DNA of 38,240 bases from Oscillospiraceae bacterium (GTDB taxonomy: Bacteria; Bacillota_A; Clostridia; Oscillospirales; Oscillospiraceae): the NCBI GenBank assembly GCA_017398105.1, contig JAFQHF010000044.1, positions 1 through 38,240 of the forward strand, read 5' to 3'. This document shows, one piece after another, positions 23,985 to 31,747 of the stretch. The position numbers and the translations under genes were made by a program. The notes below the pieces were generated by a model. That model was not told where the DNA came from. It was given only the letters and a program-made list of their open reading frames with translations, and made no database searches. The stretch's first letter is position 1. The number at the start of each line of letters is the position of its first letter.

Positions 23985-24629
23985 TTATAATACCTGATAC
24001 CAGCGTGTAAGCTCCGCTGTCTTCAAAAAGCCCAGTTTTTCGTACAGACGGATGGCCCGTTCATTGGTGGATGCCACTTCCAGAACCATCTGCGCCCCTT
24101 CGCACAGGGACATCAGCGTGTGCATCACCCGTTCTCCCGCCCCCTTTTTCACCGCTGCCACAGCCAGGAGTTTACAGTCCTCCACCCAGCCGATCCCCAG
24201 CAGCTCACCGTTGTCATGAATAAAATAGGCGCCGATGCTGCCCAGGAGCTTCTGTTCATCCCGGGCTTCCAAAGTCCCCGCATTGTCAACACTGCGCATC
24301 GCTTCGTTATGAAGCTGACGCCAGCGGGATACCGTAGTCTCTGTTACCGGAAACAGGCTTGCCAGCTTATCCGGCTCCGCCCAGGCTGTACAGCGCATCT
24401 CATATACGGATGCAAAAACGGGACTGCCCTCCAGTTTTTTGTGACCGGCAGCAAAAATCCGCTCGGCACCGGCCATCCTGCAAAAGGAAATGCATTCCTC
24501 CATATGTTCCGCAAAAAAGTCCTCCTGAACGTCCCGGATACGGATATAAGCCTCTTTTTTGTAGGGAATCTCCTTTAAAAACAGGCTTGACACGCCATAT
24601 TCCGTTGTAAAAATCGGGAAATCCCGCAT
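23985..24629 (-). CDS. GNAT-family N-acetyltransferase
   Basis: A 214-aa protein with the GNAT acetyl-CoA core in its C-terminal half: IGAYFIHDNGELLGIGWVED, VKKGAGERVMHTLMSLC (the Q/RxxGxG/A-like segment) and LEVASTNERAIRLYEKLGF. The N-terminal half (AYIRIRDVQEDFFAEHMEEC) is less typical. GGAGGT upstream supports the ATG at 24629; the longer frame runs into the promoter. Substrate unknown. Confidence 0.88.
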   Translation of the reverse strand: MRDFPIFTTEYGVSSLFLKEIPYKKEAYIRIRDVQEDFFAEHMEECISFCRMAGAERIFAAGHKKLEGSPVFASVYEMRCTAWAEPDKLASLFPVTETTVSRWRQLHNEAMRSVDNAGTLEARDEQKLLGSIGAYFIHDNGELLGIGWVEDCKLLAVAAVKKGAGERVMHTLMSLCEGAQMVLEVASTNERAIRLYEKLGFLKTAELTRWYQVL

Positions 24630-24651
24630 AATAGCACCTCCATTTTCCATT

Positions 24652-24680
24652 ATGATACCATTGTGGGAGCACCTTCGCAA
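24652..24680 (-). promoter_or_regulatory. Promoter of the GNAT gene
   Basis: Minus strand TTGCGA (24680-24675), 17-nt spacer, TATCAT (24657-24652). About 35 nt upstream is a palindrome TGTGCA-TTT-TGCACA (24714-24728), a possible activator or repressor site. Confidence 0.6.
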
Positions 24681-24810
24681 GATGGTATTTTCCGGAAATC
24701 CTTCATTTATATTTGTGCATTTTGCACAGCGTTTTTCCGTTTTTACCCGTGATAAAATTGATTCTTCGTCCAAAGTTTTCTAAAATGTTGCATATTTTCT
24801 TGTTTAGGTC

Positions 24811-24838
24811 TTGATTTCCGGATAAAAACATGTATAAT
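24811..24838 (+). promoter_or_regulatory. Promoter of the 76-aa gene
   Basis: TTGATT (24811-24816), 16-nt spacer, TATAAT (24833-24838), about 40 nt upstream of the ATG at 24879. Confidence 0.75.
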
Positions 24839-24878
24839 AAAGCCATGCATTACGAAACACACGAAAGGAGGTTCATCC

Positions 24879-25109
24879 ATGAAGAAGATCATCTGCAAGA
24901 AGGAGTACGATACCGAGACCGCTACCCTGATTCAGAAGTTCACCTGCGGTGAGCTGGGCGATCCCGCCGGCTATGAGGAGAATCTGTACCAGACTCCCGA
25001 GGGCCTGTATTTCATCTACGGCGTTGGCGGCGAAGCTTCCATCTACCCCACCGAGGACATCCAGCGTCTGGCCAAGACCAAGGTCAAGGAATGGAAAGAG
25101 AACCACTAA
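24879..25109 (+). CDS. Small conserved-looking protein, 76 aa
   Basis: Begins MKKIICKKEYDTETATLIQK and has YQTPEGLYFIYGVGGE in the middle and PTEDIQRLAKTKVKEW at the end. It has its own promoter, AAAGGAGGT site and terminator and uses highly biased, translation-optimised codons, so it is probably well expressed. The fold looks like a short beta-sheet followed by a helix. I do not recognise the family with certainty. Confidence 0.8.
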   Translation: MKKIICKKEYDTETATLIQKFTCGELGDPAGYEENLYQTPEGLYFIYGVGGEASIYPTEDIQRLAKTKVKEWKENH

Positions 25110-25123
25110 TCAGCATACATACA

Positions 25124-25157
25124 GAAAGGAGTCTGCCAGGCAGGCTCCTTTTCTTTT
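25124..25157 (+). terminator. Intrinsic terminator after the 76-aa gene
   Basis: AAGGAG-x-CTGCC and GGCAG-x-CTCCTT pair around a single A (effective loop a few nt wider), followed by TTCTTTTT. Confidence 0.8.
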
Positions 25158-25216
25158 TGCCTTGACAAATATGGTATGATTAGTAATGAACATCAAAATT
25201 AGAAAGTTGAACCTTT

Positions 25217-26101
25217 ATGAAGCGTTTTCTACCCCTGTTTCTGATAATTCTTCTGCTTTGCGGCTGTTCTGCCCCGCAACCACCTGCGCAGATCGCCGCC
25301 ACTACTCTGCCTGTATATGAATTTACCTCCCGCCTGTGTGAGGGCACCGGTCTGAGCGTTACCCGGCTGGTGACGGAAGAGGTTTCCTGCCTGCACGACT
25401 ATTCTCTGAACGTTCGTCAGGTCAAGGCCGCAGAGGCCGCGGAACGGATCGTGATCTCCGGCGCCGGTCTGGAGGAATTTATGGAGGATCTGCTTGCCGA
25501 TACCGAAACCATAGATGCCTCTCTGGGGATCGACCTGCTCTGTCCGGAGGAAGGCCATGAACACGGGCACGGCCACGAGCATGACCACGAGGGCCATCAC
25601 CACGATCAGGACCCACACATCTGGCTCTCTCCTGCCCATGCCCGCACCATGGCCCAAAATATCTGCGCAGGACTCGCAAAAGCCTATCCCTCTCACCAGA
25701 CTTTGCTGGAAGAAAACCTTTCCGCTTTGCTCTCCGATCTGGATGCACTGCAGTCTTATGGAGAAGAACAGCTGTCCGATCTTTCCTGCCGGGAGCTGAT
25801 CACTTTTCATGACGGCTTTTCCTATTTTGCTCTGGCCTTTGACCTGACCGTGCTGGAGGCTGTGGAAGAGGAATCCGGCAGCGAAGCATCCGCCAGGGAG
25901 CTGATCCATCTGATTGAAGCGGTGGCGCACCACCAGCTTCCCGCTGTGTTCACCGAAAAAAGCGGCAGTGTCTCCGCTGCTGACATCATCGCCCGGGAAA
26001 CCGGCTGCGGCAGCTTTGCACTGGACATGGCCATGGCGGGTGACAGCTATTTTGAGGCCATGTACCACAACATCGATACCATTAAGGAGGCTTTGGGATG
26101 A
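25217..26101 (+). CDS. znuA: Zinc ABC transporter substrate-binding lipoprotein
   Basis: A 294-aa lipoprotein, lipobox LCGC with Cys17. It is a cluster A-I metal-binding protein like ZnuA/AdcA: TLPVYEFTSRL at the N-terminus, a metal His near SCLHDYSL, a His/Asp-rich loop at about 112-136 (GHEHGHGHEHDHEGHHH), then DPHIWLSPAHA, LITFHDGFSYFA and VFTEKSGSVSAADI. The His loop indicates zinc. The ribosome binding site is weak. TTGACA at 25162-25167 may be the -35 box; no clear Zur site was seen. It forms an operon with the ATPase and permease genes by 4-nt overlaps. Confidence 0.92.
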   Translation: MKRFLPLFLIILLLCGCSAPQPPAQIAATTLPVYEFTSRLCEGTGLSVTRLVTEEVSCLHDYSLNVRQVKAAEAAERIVISGAGLEEFMEDLLADTETIDASLGIDLLCPEEGHEHGHGHEHDHEGHHHDQDPHIWLSPAHARTMAQNICAGLAKAYPSHQTLLEENLSALLSDLDALQSYGEEQLSDLSCRELITFHDGFSYFALAFDLTVLEAVEEESGSEASARELIHLIEAVAHHQLPAVFTEKSGSVSAADIIARETGCGSFALDMAMAGDSYFEAMYHNIDTIKEALG

Positions 26102-26850
26102 AATTTGATATCCACGGCGGTTCCTGCGGACATTCCTGCTGCCTTCGGGTGGAAAATATGTCCGTCACCATCGGAACCGACCGGATTTTAAAAGACGTAA
26201 ACCTACATGTCCACTGCGGGCAGATGGTGGCCCTGATTGGCCCCAACGGCGCAGGCAAATCCACATTTTTGAAAGCCATTCTTGGCCAGCGGGAATTCAC
26301 CGGCACCATTGCCTTTTCTGAACCGGGTCAGCGCAGCAAAAAGCCCCGGATCGGCTATGTTCCGCAGAGTCCCGCCTTTGATCCCAGTGATCCCATTTCC
26401 GTTGCCGACCTGTTTGCCTGCTGCATGAGCAGGCGCCCCGCCTTTCTGGGGCTGAGCAGGACCATGCGGGAAACGGTTCTGGAATGCCTGGAACGGGTCC
26501 ATGGAGAAGAACTGATCGACAAGCGGGTGGGCACTCTCTCCGGCGGTGAGCTGCAGAGGGTTCTTCTGGCCCTGGCACTGGAACCCATGCCCAACATTCT
26601 GATCCTAGACGAGCCGCTGTCCGGCGTGGATGTGGAGGGCATGACCGTGCTGATGGACATGCTGGACGAGATCCGGAAGACCTACGATCTTTCCATTCTC
26701 ATGACCACCCATGATTTTTCCATGCTGGGCCGGTATGCTGATCAGGTGGTTCTGATCGATCATGGCGTAAAGATCCAGGGCAGGCCGGAGCAGGTACTGG
26801 GTTCTGAGGAATTCAAGCTTGCTTTCCATATGAAAGGAGGCAACGCATGA
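26098..26850 (+). CDS. znuC: Zinc ABC transporter ATP-binding protein
   Basis: A 250-aa ATPase: Walker A GPNGAGKST, signature LSGGELQRV, Walker B ILILDEPLSGVD, and the switch His in TTHDFS. ATGA overlap with znuA. The N-terminus has an extra segment HGGSCGHSCC before the ABC core, rich in Cys and His, which could bind zinc. It powers zinc import with the permease encoded next. Confidence 0.94.
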   Translation: MKFDIHGGSCGHSCCLRVENMSVTIGTDRILKDVNLHVHCGQMVALIGPNGAGKSTFLKAILGQREFTGTIAFSEPGQRSKKPRIGYVPQSPAFDPSDPISVADLFACCMSRRPAFLGLSRTMRETVLECLERVHGEELIDKRVGTLSGGELQRVLLALALEPMPNILILDEPLSGVDVEGMTVLMDMLDEIRKTYDLSILMTTHDFSMLGRYADQVVLIDHGVKIQGRPEQVLGSEEFKLAFHMKGGNA

Positions 26851-27686
26851 GCATCTGGTACGCATTCTGTGATTTTCTTCCCTTTGAGATGCTTCACTGG
26901 GATTTTATGAAAAACGCCCTGCTGGCGCTGCTTTTCATGGCACCTCTGTTCGGCCTTATGTCCACCATGATCGTTACCGGACGGATGAGCTTCTTCTCGG
27001 ATGCCCTAGGGCATTCTGCCTTTACCGGCATCGCCATCGGCGCCCTGTGCGGCATTGCCATGCCCACGTTGGCTGCGGTGATCTTCAGCGTATCCTTCGC
27101 GCTGCTGTTTTCCTATGTCCGCAGCCGCTCCAACCAGGCGGCGGATACCCTGATCGGCGTGTTTTCCAGCACCGCCGTGGCTCTGGGCATCTTCGTTGCC
27201 ACCATGGGCGGCGGCAGCTTTACGAAATACAACAAATATCTCATCGGCGATATTCTTTCCGTATCTCCTGCGGAGATCGGTATGCTGGCGCTGGTTTTGC
27301 TGGCTGTTCTGATTTTCTGGGGACTGTGTGCCAACCGGCTGACCCTGACCGCCGTCCATCCCCAGCTGGCCTCCTCCCGGGGCATTCCTGTGGGCCTGAG
27401 CCAGACACTGCTGATCGTTGCCATTTCCGTTGTCGTTACCTTAAGCATTTCCAGTGTGGGTCTTCTGATTCTGAATTCCCTGCTGGTGCTTCCCGGCGCT
27501 TCTGCACGGAATATTTCCCGAAATCTGCGCCAGTACCACGGTTTTTCCGTGCTGTTCGCCCTGATCGCCGGCATCGGCGGTCTGGTGATTTCCTATTATC
27601 TTGGCTGCTCCGCCGGTGCGGCCATCAGTCTGATTCTGGCGTCGATTTTTACGGTCACCTTCTGTCTGCGGAAAGGAAGCGCATAA
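26847..27686 (+). CDS. znuB: Zinc ABC transporter permease
   Basis: A 279-aa permease of the ABC-3 family with about 8 membrane segments; ALLFMAPLFGLMSTMIVTGR, FFSDALGHSAFTGIAIGALC and VLPGASARNISRNLRQY are typical. It starts within the end of znuC (ATGA overlap). Confidence 0.94.
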   Translation: MSIWYAFCDFLPFEMLHWDFMKNALLALLFMAPLFGLMSTMIVTGRMSFFSDALGHSAFTGIAIGALCGIAMPTLAAVIFSVSFALLFSYVRSRSNQAADTLIGVFSSTAVALGIFVATMGGGSFTKYNKYLIGDILSVSPAEIGMLALVLLAVLIFWGLCANRLTLTAVHPQLASSRGIPVGLSQTLLIVAISVVVTLSISSVGLLILNSLLVLPGASARNISRNLRQYHGFSVLFALIAGIGGLVISYYLGCSAGAAISLILASIFTVTFCLRKGSA

Positions 27687-27689
27687 GCT

Positions 27690-28373
27690 ATGGATGTAAA
27701 TATTCAGGTAATCGCCCGGATGCACAGCGATTTTGCCACCAAATTCGGAATCCCGAGGCAGAGCGGCCTGGTGGAAGCGCTTCGCTCCACCATTGTCTTT
27801 GAGCCGGAATTCCGCAATCCCGATGCCCTGCGGGGAATCGAGGATTTTTCCCACCTGTGGATCATCTGGCAGTTTTCCGAGGCTGTCCGGCAGGGCTGGT
27901 CTCCCACGGTACGTCCGCCCCGCCTGGGGGGCAACACCCGGATGGGCGTGTTTGCCACCCGTTCTCCCTTCCGCCCCAACAATCTGGGCCTTTCCAGCGT
28001 AAAACTGCTGGGTGTGGAGCATACGGAGAAGTACGGCACCGTGCTTCATGTGGGCGGCGCCGACCTGATGGACGGAACCCCCATTTTTGATATCAAGCCC
28101 TACATTCCCTACGGAGACTGCCATCCGGAGGCTACTGGAGGCTTTACAGATACCGCAGGTGATTTTCTTCTGAAGGTGAATTTCCCTTCTCATCTGCTGC
28201 AGATTCTGCCGGAAAGCAAGCGGGAGTCCGCCGTGGGTGTTCTTTCCCACGACCACCGGCCCTCCTATCAGCGAAAGCCCGGCCGCATTTACGGTCTGAC
28301 TTTTGCAGGGTTCGATATCCGTTTTACTGTGGAGGAGGACGTTCTGACGGTGCATGAAGTAAATACCGTATAA
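27690..28373 (+). CDS. trmO: tRNA (N6-threonylcarbamoyladenosine(37)-N6)-methyltransferase TrmO
   Basis: A 227-aa TsaA/YaeB-type protein: GIPRQSGLVEAL, DFSHLWIIWQF, RPNNLGLSSVKLLGVE and DIKPYIPYGD are the family motifs. It methylates t6A at position 37 of tRNA-Thr using S-adenosylmethionine. The gene starts 3 nt after the zinc permease stop and is probably co-transcribed with it. Confidence 0.94.
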   Translation: MDVNIQVIARMHSDFATKFGIPRQSGLVEALRSTIVFEPEFRNPDALRGIEDFSHLWIIWQFSEAVRQGWSPTVRPPRLGGNTRMGVFATRSPFRPNNLGLSSVKLLGVEHTEKYGTVLHVGGADLMDGTPIFDIKPYIPYGDCHPEATGGFTDTAGDFLLKVNFPSHLLQILPESKRESAVGVLSHDHRPSYQRKPGRIYGLTFAGFDIRFTVEEDVLTVHEVNTV

Positions 28374-28377
28374 AAAA

Positions 28378-28741
28378 CAACGTGCTGCGATTTTGTAACC
28401 GCAGCACGTTTCAGCATGTCGAAAATCCCCTTTCGGGGCTTTCCGCCAGCTTTTTGCAGTCTGCTGCGCGCACTTCGTCGATGCATCAGATACACTGTTG
28501 CATTTTCTGCAAGCAGAAAATTCCACCTGTATCTGCGCATCTCCTCTCCCCATCAAGCACAATTTGCTTGATGGGGGCCCCGGCGCACAACTCGCACACT
28601 TGCAGCCTGAGAAGTGTTTTCGCCCACGTACACGCCGCGGTCGAAAACGATTCGGATTTTATTTTCTGCTTACGCAGAAAACTCTGCGAGGCTTTTTCTA
28701 CAGTCTGCAACGTGCTGCGATTTTGTAACCGCAGCACGTTT
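28378..28741. repeat. Palindrome-rich repeat island bounded by two copies of a terminator
   Basis: The gap 28374-28767 contains no gene. CAACGTGCTGCGATTTTGTA followed by ACCGCAGCACGTTT occurs twice, at 28379-28411 and 28709-28741; each copy is a terminator-like hairpin (ACGTGCTGCG/CGCAGCACGT). Between them are ATTTTCTGC-AA-GCAGAAAAT inside a longer CAGATACA...TGTATCTG arm (about 28487-28535), CCCATCAAGC...GCTTGATGGG (about 28550-28577), and TTTTCTGC-TTAC-GCAGAAAA (about 28664-28683). The whole looks like a dispersed non-coding repeat inserted at, or duplicated with, the trmO terminator. Confidence 0.7.
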
Positions 28742-28767
28742 TATATGTGTTTTATCCGGAATTCGTA

Positions 28768-28971
28768 TTATCCTTCCCTTTTATATTCAATAATATCCTC
28801 GACCCGGCAGTCCAGAATCCGGCAGAGTGTGTCAATGGTATACAGGTTCACATTTTCTCCCTTGCGGATCCGATCCAGCTGTCCGGAGCTGACACCATGC
28901 TCCCGGATCAGCTTATACTGAGAGATCCCTTTCTCCTTCATAGTCTTCCAAAGCCTGTCATAGACGATCAT
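28768..28971 (-). CDS. Short XRE/Cro-type helix-turn-helix regulator
   Basis: A 67-aa protein that is almost only the DNA-binding domain (ISQYKLIREHGVSSGQLDRI, then NLYTIDTLCRILDCRVEDII). GGAGGGGG lies just upstream of the ATG. It is divergent from the 73-aa gene at 29073, with shared TTGTC/GACAA half-sites between them, so it probably controls both. Confidence 0.88.
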   Translation of the reverse strand: MIVYDRLWKTMKEKGISQYKLIREHGVSSGQLDRIRKGENVNLYTIDTLCRILDCRVEDIIEYKREG

Positions 28972-29003
28972 GATGCCCCCTCCTTACCATGATTAGCCTA
29001 TAA

Positions 29004-29045
29004 CATTGTCACCCTCTTGACAATTGTCCGTATTCGGGCTATAAT
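29004..29045 (+). promoter_or_regulatory. Promoter of the 73-aa gene with overlapping operator half-sites
   Basis: TTGACA (29017-29022), 17-nt spacer, TATAAT (29040-29045). TTGTCA and TGACAA form an inverted repeat around the -35 box (about 29006-29024), and GACAATTGTC at 29019-29028 is a second perfect palindrome. The neighbouring XRE protein is the likely ligand of these sites. Confidence 0.72.
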
Positions 29046-29072
29046 ATGAGTAATCTGACAGGAGGACTGCAT

Positions 29073-29294
29073 ATGGATATTCTGGTCAAGCTTACCGTTT
29101 CCAATACCATTTACCGCTTCTACCGGGAAGCCTCTGCCCATATTGCGGATTCATCGCCGGAGGATGTGATGTCCGATGCCCTGACCGCTTATGCAGGACT
29201 TCTGTCTCAGGATATTTCCCGCCAGCTGCAAGTCTGTCAGGAGGAAAACGGCGGATTTCTCCCCGGAAATTCCTCCCAGTCCAGATCCCGGTAA
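29073..29294 (+). CDS. Small helical, ribbon-helix-helix-like protein, 73 aa
   Basis: Begins MDILVKLTVSNTIYRFYREA and continues with SPEDVMSDALTAYAGLLSQD, a strand-helix-helix pattern like RHH proteins. The ATG at 29073 has AGGAGG 7 nt upstream; the alternative ATG at 29046 lies one base after the -10 box and cannot be used. The 3' end overlaps the convergent peptidase gene by 58 nt. Function unknown; possibly a partner of the XRE regulator. Confidence 0.68.
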   Translation: MDILVKLTVSNTIYRFYREASAHIADSSPEDVMSDALTAYAGLLSQDISRQLQVCQEENGGFLPGNSSQSRSR

Positions 29295-30202
29295 GGGTAC
29301 GCGCGCTGCCAGCCCTTCGCTGTCTTCCTAAGGCTTACCCGATGGGCATGAAGCAGCCTTACGATATCATACACATCCACCCAGATCTCGGAATTGCATT
29401 CTTTCTGGCTCTCATCGAAAATAAGCTGCAGACCGAAATGCAGGTGTACCGTTTCGATATTATTGACGTTCTCCGTATCGGAATAACCTGTCCTTCCCAT
29501 GAAGCCGATTAAATCTCCCGCTTCCACCAGATCCCCTTCCTCCAGCCCCGGAGCGAAGGGGGTATCTTTTTGCAGATGGGCATAGTAATAGTAGCGCCTG
29601 CCGTCAAAGCTGCGGATGCCCACCCGCCAGCCACCGTATCGGTTCCAGCCCAGGGCTTCCACCACGCCTCCTTCCACCGCCACGATGGGCGTTCCCGGAG
29701 AACCCATCATATCATGGCCCAGATGCTTCCGTTTGAAGCCGAAGGAACGCTCCGTCCCAAAATCATCGCAGTGGCTGTAGCCATAGCCCTCTGCAATGGG
29801 AGAAAAAGCCTTCAGCCCATAGGCCGCTTTCCACTGTCCATCCGCCTCGATGGCATAGCTCCCCAGAAGTCCGCCCAGCACCGCATCATAGGCCTCATAA
29901 TAATAGTCATAATATTTGTACAGCTCTCCAAGCAGCTCCTGAGGCGTTTTCCCCTGCTTCATCTGCGCGGATACCTTTTTCACCGCCGGCAGCGGACAGC
30001 TTCCTCCGGTGCGGCAGGCCGCCGCTGCCAGTATTTCGACCCAGGAAATGTGCTGTTCCTCTTCAAAGGCGGCAATGTCCTGTTCCATGGCATATTTCAG
30101 GGATTCGTAAGGTACCTGAAAATCCACCCAGCTGATGACCTTCGCCTGAGCCGGTACCGCCAGAACCGGCAGAATCAAAAGCATACAAAGAAACCGCTTC
30201 AT
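29237..30202 (-). CDS. Secreted M23-family metallopeptidase
   Basis: A 321-aa protein with signal peptide (MKRFLCMLLILPVLAVPAQA), a helical middle domain (SWVEILAAAACRTGGSCPLP and around), then an M23/LytM domain: HLGHDMMG (first zinc ligands), YYYYAHLQ and HLHFGLQ. All four zinc/catalytic positions are kept, so it should be an active glycyl or peptidoglycan endopeptidase acting at the wall. GAGGTGAGGGG precedes the ATG at 30202. Its start codon is inside a 12-bp inverted repeat. Confidence 0.9.
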   Translation of the reverse strand: MKRFLCMLLILPVLAVPAQAKVISWVDFQVPYESLKYAMEQDIAAFEEEQHISWVEILAAAACRTGGSCPLPAVKKVSAQMKQGKTPQELLGELYKYYDYYYEAYDAVLGGLLGSYAIEADGQWKAAYGLKAFSPIAEGYGYSHCDDFGTERSFGFKRKHLGHDMMGSPGTPIVAVEGGVVEALGWNRYGGWRVGIRSFDGRRYYYYAHLQKDTPFAPGLEEGDLVEAGDLIGFMGRTGYSDTENVNNIETVHLHFGLQLIFDESQKECNSEIWVDVYDIVRLLHAHRVSLRKTAKGWQRAYPYRDLDWEEFPGRNPPFSS

Positions 30203-30240
30203 TCCCCTCACCTCTTGGCTTTAGGGTATGAAGCGGTTTT
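30191..30240. repeat. Inverted repeat covering the peptidase start codon
   Basis: AAACCGCTTCAT (30191-30202) and ATGAAGCGGTTT (30229-30240) are perfect 12-bp arms 26 nt apart. On the minus strand the distal arm contains the ATG of the peptidase gene and the loop its ribosome binding site. On the plus strand the hairpin is followed by TTCTTT and looks like a terminator. It may end dusB transcription poorly and hide the peptidase start. Confidence 0.65.
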
Positions 30241-30257
30241 TCTTTCATCCGTGGTAA

Positions 30258-31223
30258 TTATTTCAGATCCCGAACCACATCCTTGGCAACTCTGTAGATA
30301 TCCTCCATGGAGTTCAGGGACGTGATCTGATTTTTATAGTAGCTGCTGTGGGCCACGCCCCGCAGATACCAGGCAAAATGCTTTCTGGCTTCCAGACAGG
30401 CAATATGCTCACCGTGATCCTCCTCGGACAGCCGGAACTGGTTTACAGCCACGGCAATGCGGTCCTTCAGACAGGGTCTTCCGGGATATTCCTCTCCCTT
30501 CAGGGCAGCTTGGATCTCTTCAAAGATCCAGGGATCGCCGAAGACACTGCGGCCCACCATCAGTCCGTCGGCTCCTGTGCGCTTCATACAGCGAACTGCT
30601 GCCTCGCCGCCGGTAATATCCCCGTTGGCAATCACCGGGATGGAAAGCTGATCCTTGACCTTACGGATCATATCCCAGTCCGCCACGCCGGTATAGAGCA
30701 TACTCCGGGTTCGTCCGTGGACGGCCACCATGGCAGCGCCGCAGTCTTCCATTCGTCTGGTAAAATCCAGCACATTGATGCTGCCCTTATCCCAGCCCAG
30801 GCGGCATTTCACGCTCACCGGAACATCCACAGCTTTGATAACTGCCTTCACGATTTCTCCTGCCAGCTCCGGGGTGCGCATCAGTCCGCAGCCGTCACCG
30901 GAATTGGCAATTTTCGGCATGGGGCAGCCCATATTGATGTCGATAAAATCACAGCCGGAGATTTCCAGTGCCAGCCGGGCACCCTCTGCCATGATTTCCG
31001 GGTCATTGCCGAAAATCTGGGCACCGCAGATGCTGCCTTCGTTTTTACGCAGTAATTTTGCACTTTTCTTGTCTTTATAGACCAGCGCCCGGGAGGATAC
31101 CATCTCCGTCACCGTAACGCCCGCGCCCAGCTGCGCGCAGACCGTGCGGAAGGCCCAGTCTGTAACGCCTGCCATGGGGGCAAGAAACAGGGGATTGTTC
31201 ACTTCTATATTGCCAATTTTCAT
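30258..31223 (-). CDS. dusB: tRNA dihydrouridine synthase (DusB type)
   Basis: A 321-aa FMN enzyme reducing uridine in tRNA: PLFLAPMAGVTDWAFR, catalytic Cys in INMGCPMPKIANSGDGCGL, VHGRTRSMLYTGVADWD and IANGDITGGEAA. AGAAAGAGAGA upstream is a modest site for the ATG at 31223. Its leader is about 150 nt long. Confidence 0.94.
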   Translation of the reverse strand: MKIGNIEVNNPLFLAPMAGVTDWAFRTVCAQLGAGVTVTEMVSSRALVYKDKKSAKLLRKNEGSICGAQIFGNDPEIMAEGARLALEISGCDFIDINMGCPMPKIANSGDGCGLMRTPELAGEIVKAVIKAVDVPVSVKCRLGWDKGSINVLDFTRRMEDCGAAMVAVHGRTRSMLYTGVADWDMIRKVKDQLSIPVIANGDITGGEAAVRCMKRTGADGLMVGRSVFGDPWIFEEIQAALKGEEYPGRPCLKDRIAVAVNQFRLSEEDHGEHIACLEARKHFAWYLRGVAHSSYYKNQITSLNSMEDIYRVAKDVVRDLK

Positions 31224-31309
31224 GATTTTCTCTCTTTCTGATCGAATTCGGCACACCAACGCACCAATTCCTGCGAAATCATGGGGTTACGACCGGTCAT
31301 CAAAATCGC

Positions 31310-31404
31310 ATGCAAGTTATACCCTATGCAAGTAAATTGCCTGGCCGGCGGGGTCCTGATCCCGTCCTACATGGAATTATACTACATCCATCCCCTTTGC
31401 GCAA
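31310..31404 (-). promoter_or_regulatory. Promoter and leader of dusB
   Basis: Minus strand TTGCGC (31404-31399), 17-nt spacer, TATAAT (31381-31376). The leader contains a direct repeat ATGCAAGT (31310-31317 and 31326-31333) of unknown meaning; no ORF of note and no known riboswitch was recognised in 31224-31375. Confidence 0.7.
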
Positions 31405-31405
31405 G

Positions 31406-31666
31406 TTAAAACAGCACCGTCAGTAGCCACAGCAGTCCTGTTACCAAAGCCCCTCCGCTGGCCCACACGGCTCCATACAAATAAAAGTGCCGTTTTCCGG
31501 CAGGCCTGTCACAGCCGCGGATGGCCTCCTGTGCTTCCTTCAGGAGCGCTTCATCGGTAATCCCCTCCCCTACTGCATTCTCCTTTAAAATAAAAATCGC
31601 CTGTTCAAACAGCTTCGGCTCCGGCCCATGAACCACGATCACCTGGCGGGAAATACCTTTTACCAT
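31406..31666 (-). CDS. Small membrane-anchored protein, 86 aa
   Basis: Begins MVKGISRQVIVVHGPEPKLF and ends with a membrane helix (YGAVWASGGALVTGLLWLLT). The middle is helical and charged (LKENAVGEGITDEALLKEAQ). The orientation suggests an N-terminal cytoplasmic domain. GGAGGGAAG supports the ATG at 31666. Similar short proteins are frequent in Clostridia, but the function is not known to me. Confidence 0.72.
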   Translation of the reverse strand: MVKGISRQVIVVHGPEPKLFEQAIFILKENAVGEGITDEALLKEAQEAIRGCDRPAGKRHFYLYGAVWASGGALVTGLLWLLTVLF

Positions 31667-31706
31667 AACGATCTTCCTCCCTTTACAAAAGATTCCTATG
31701 GCAAAA

Positions 31707-31742
31707 GTATTGCCGAATGAAAGCAGTTTCATTCGGCAATAC
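31707..31742 (-). terminator. Intrinsic terminator after the membrane XRE gene
   Basis: GTATTGCCGAATGAAA (31707-31722) and TTTCATTCGGCAATAC (31727-31742) are perfect 16-bp arms with a 4-nt loop, followed on the minus strand by CTTTTGCC. Confidence 0.85.
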
Positions 31743-31747
31743 CGGTT

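Noticed and set aside
28378..28741. CRISPR array
   Set aside because: Only two copies of the repeat, 330 bp apart, with palindromic filling and no regular spacers.
29046..29072. Earlier ATG for the 73-aa gene
   Set aside because: It begins one base after the -10 box and therefore upstream of the transcription start.
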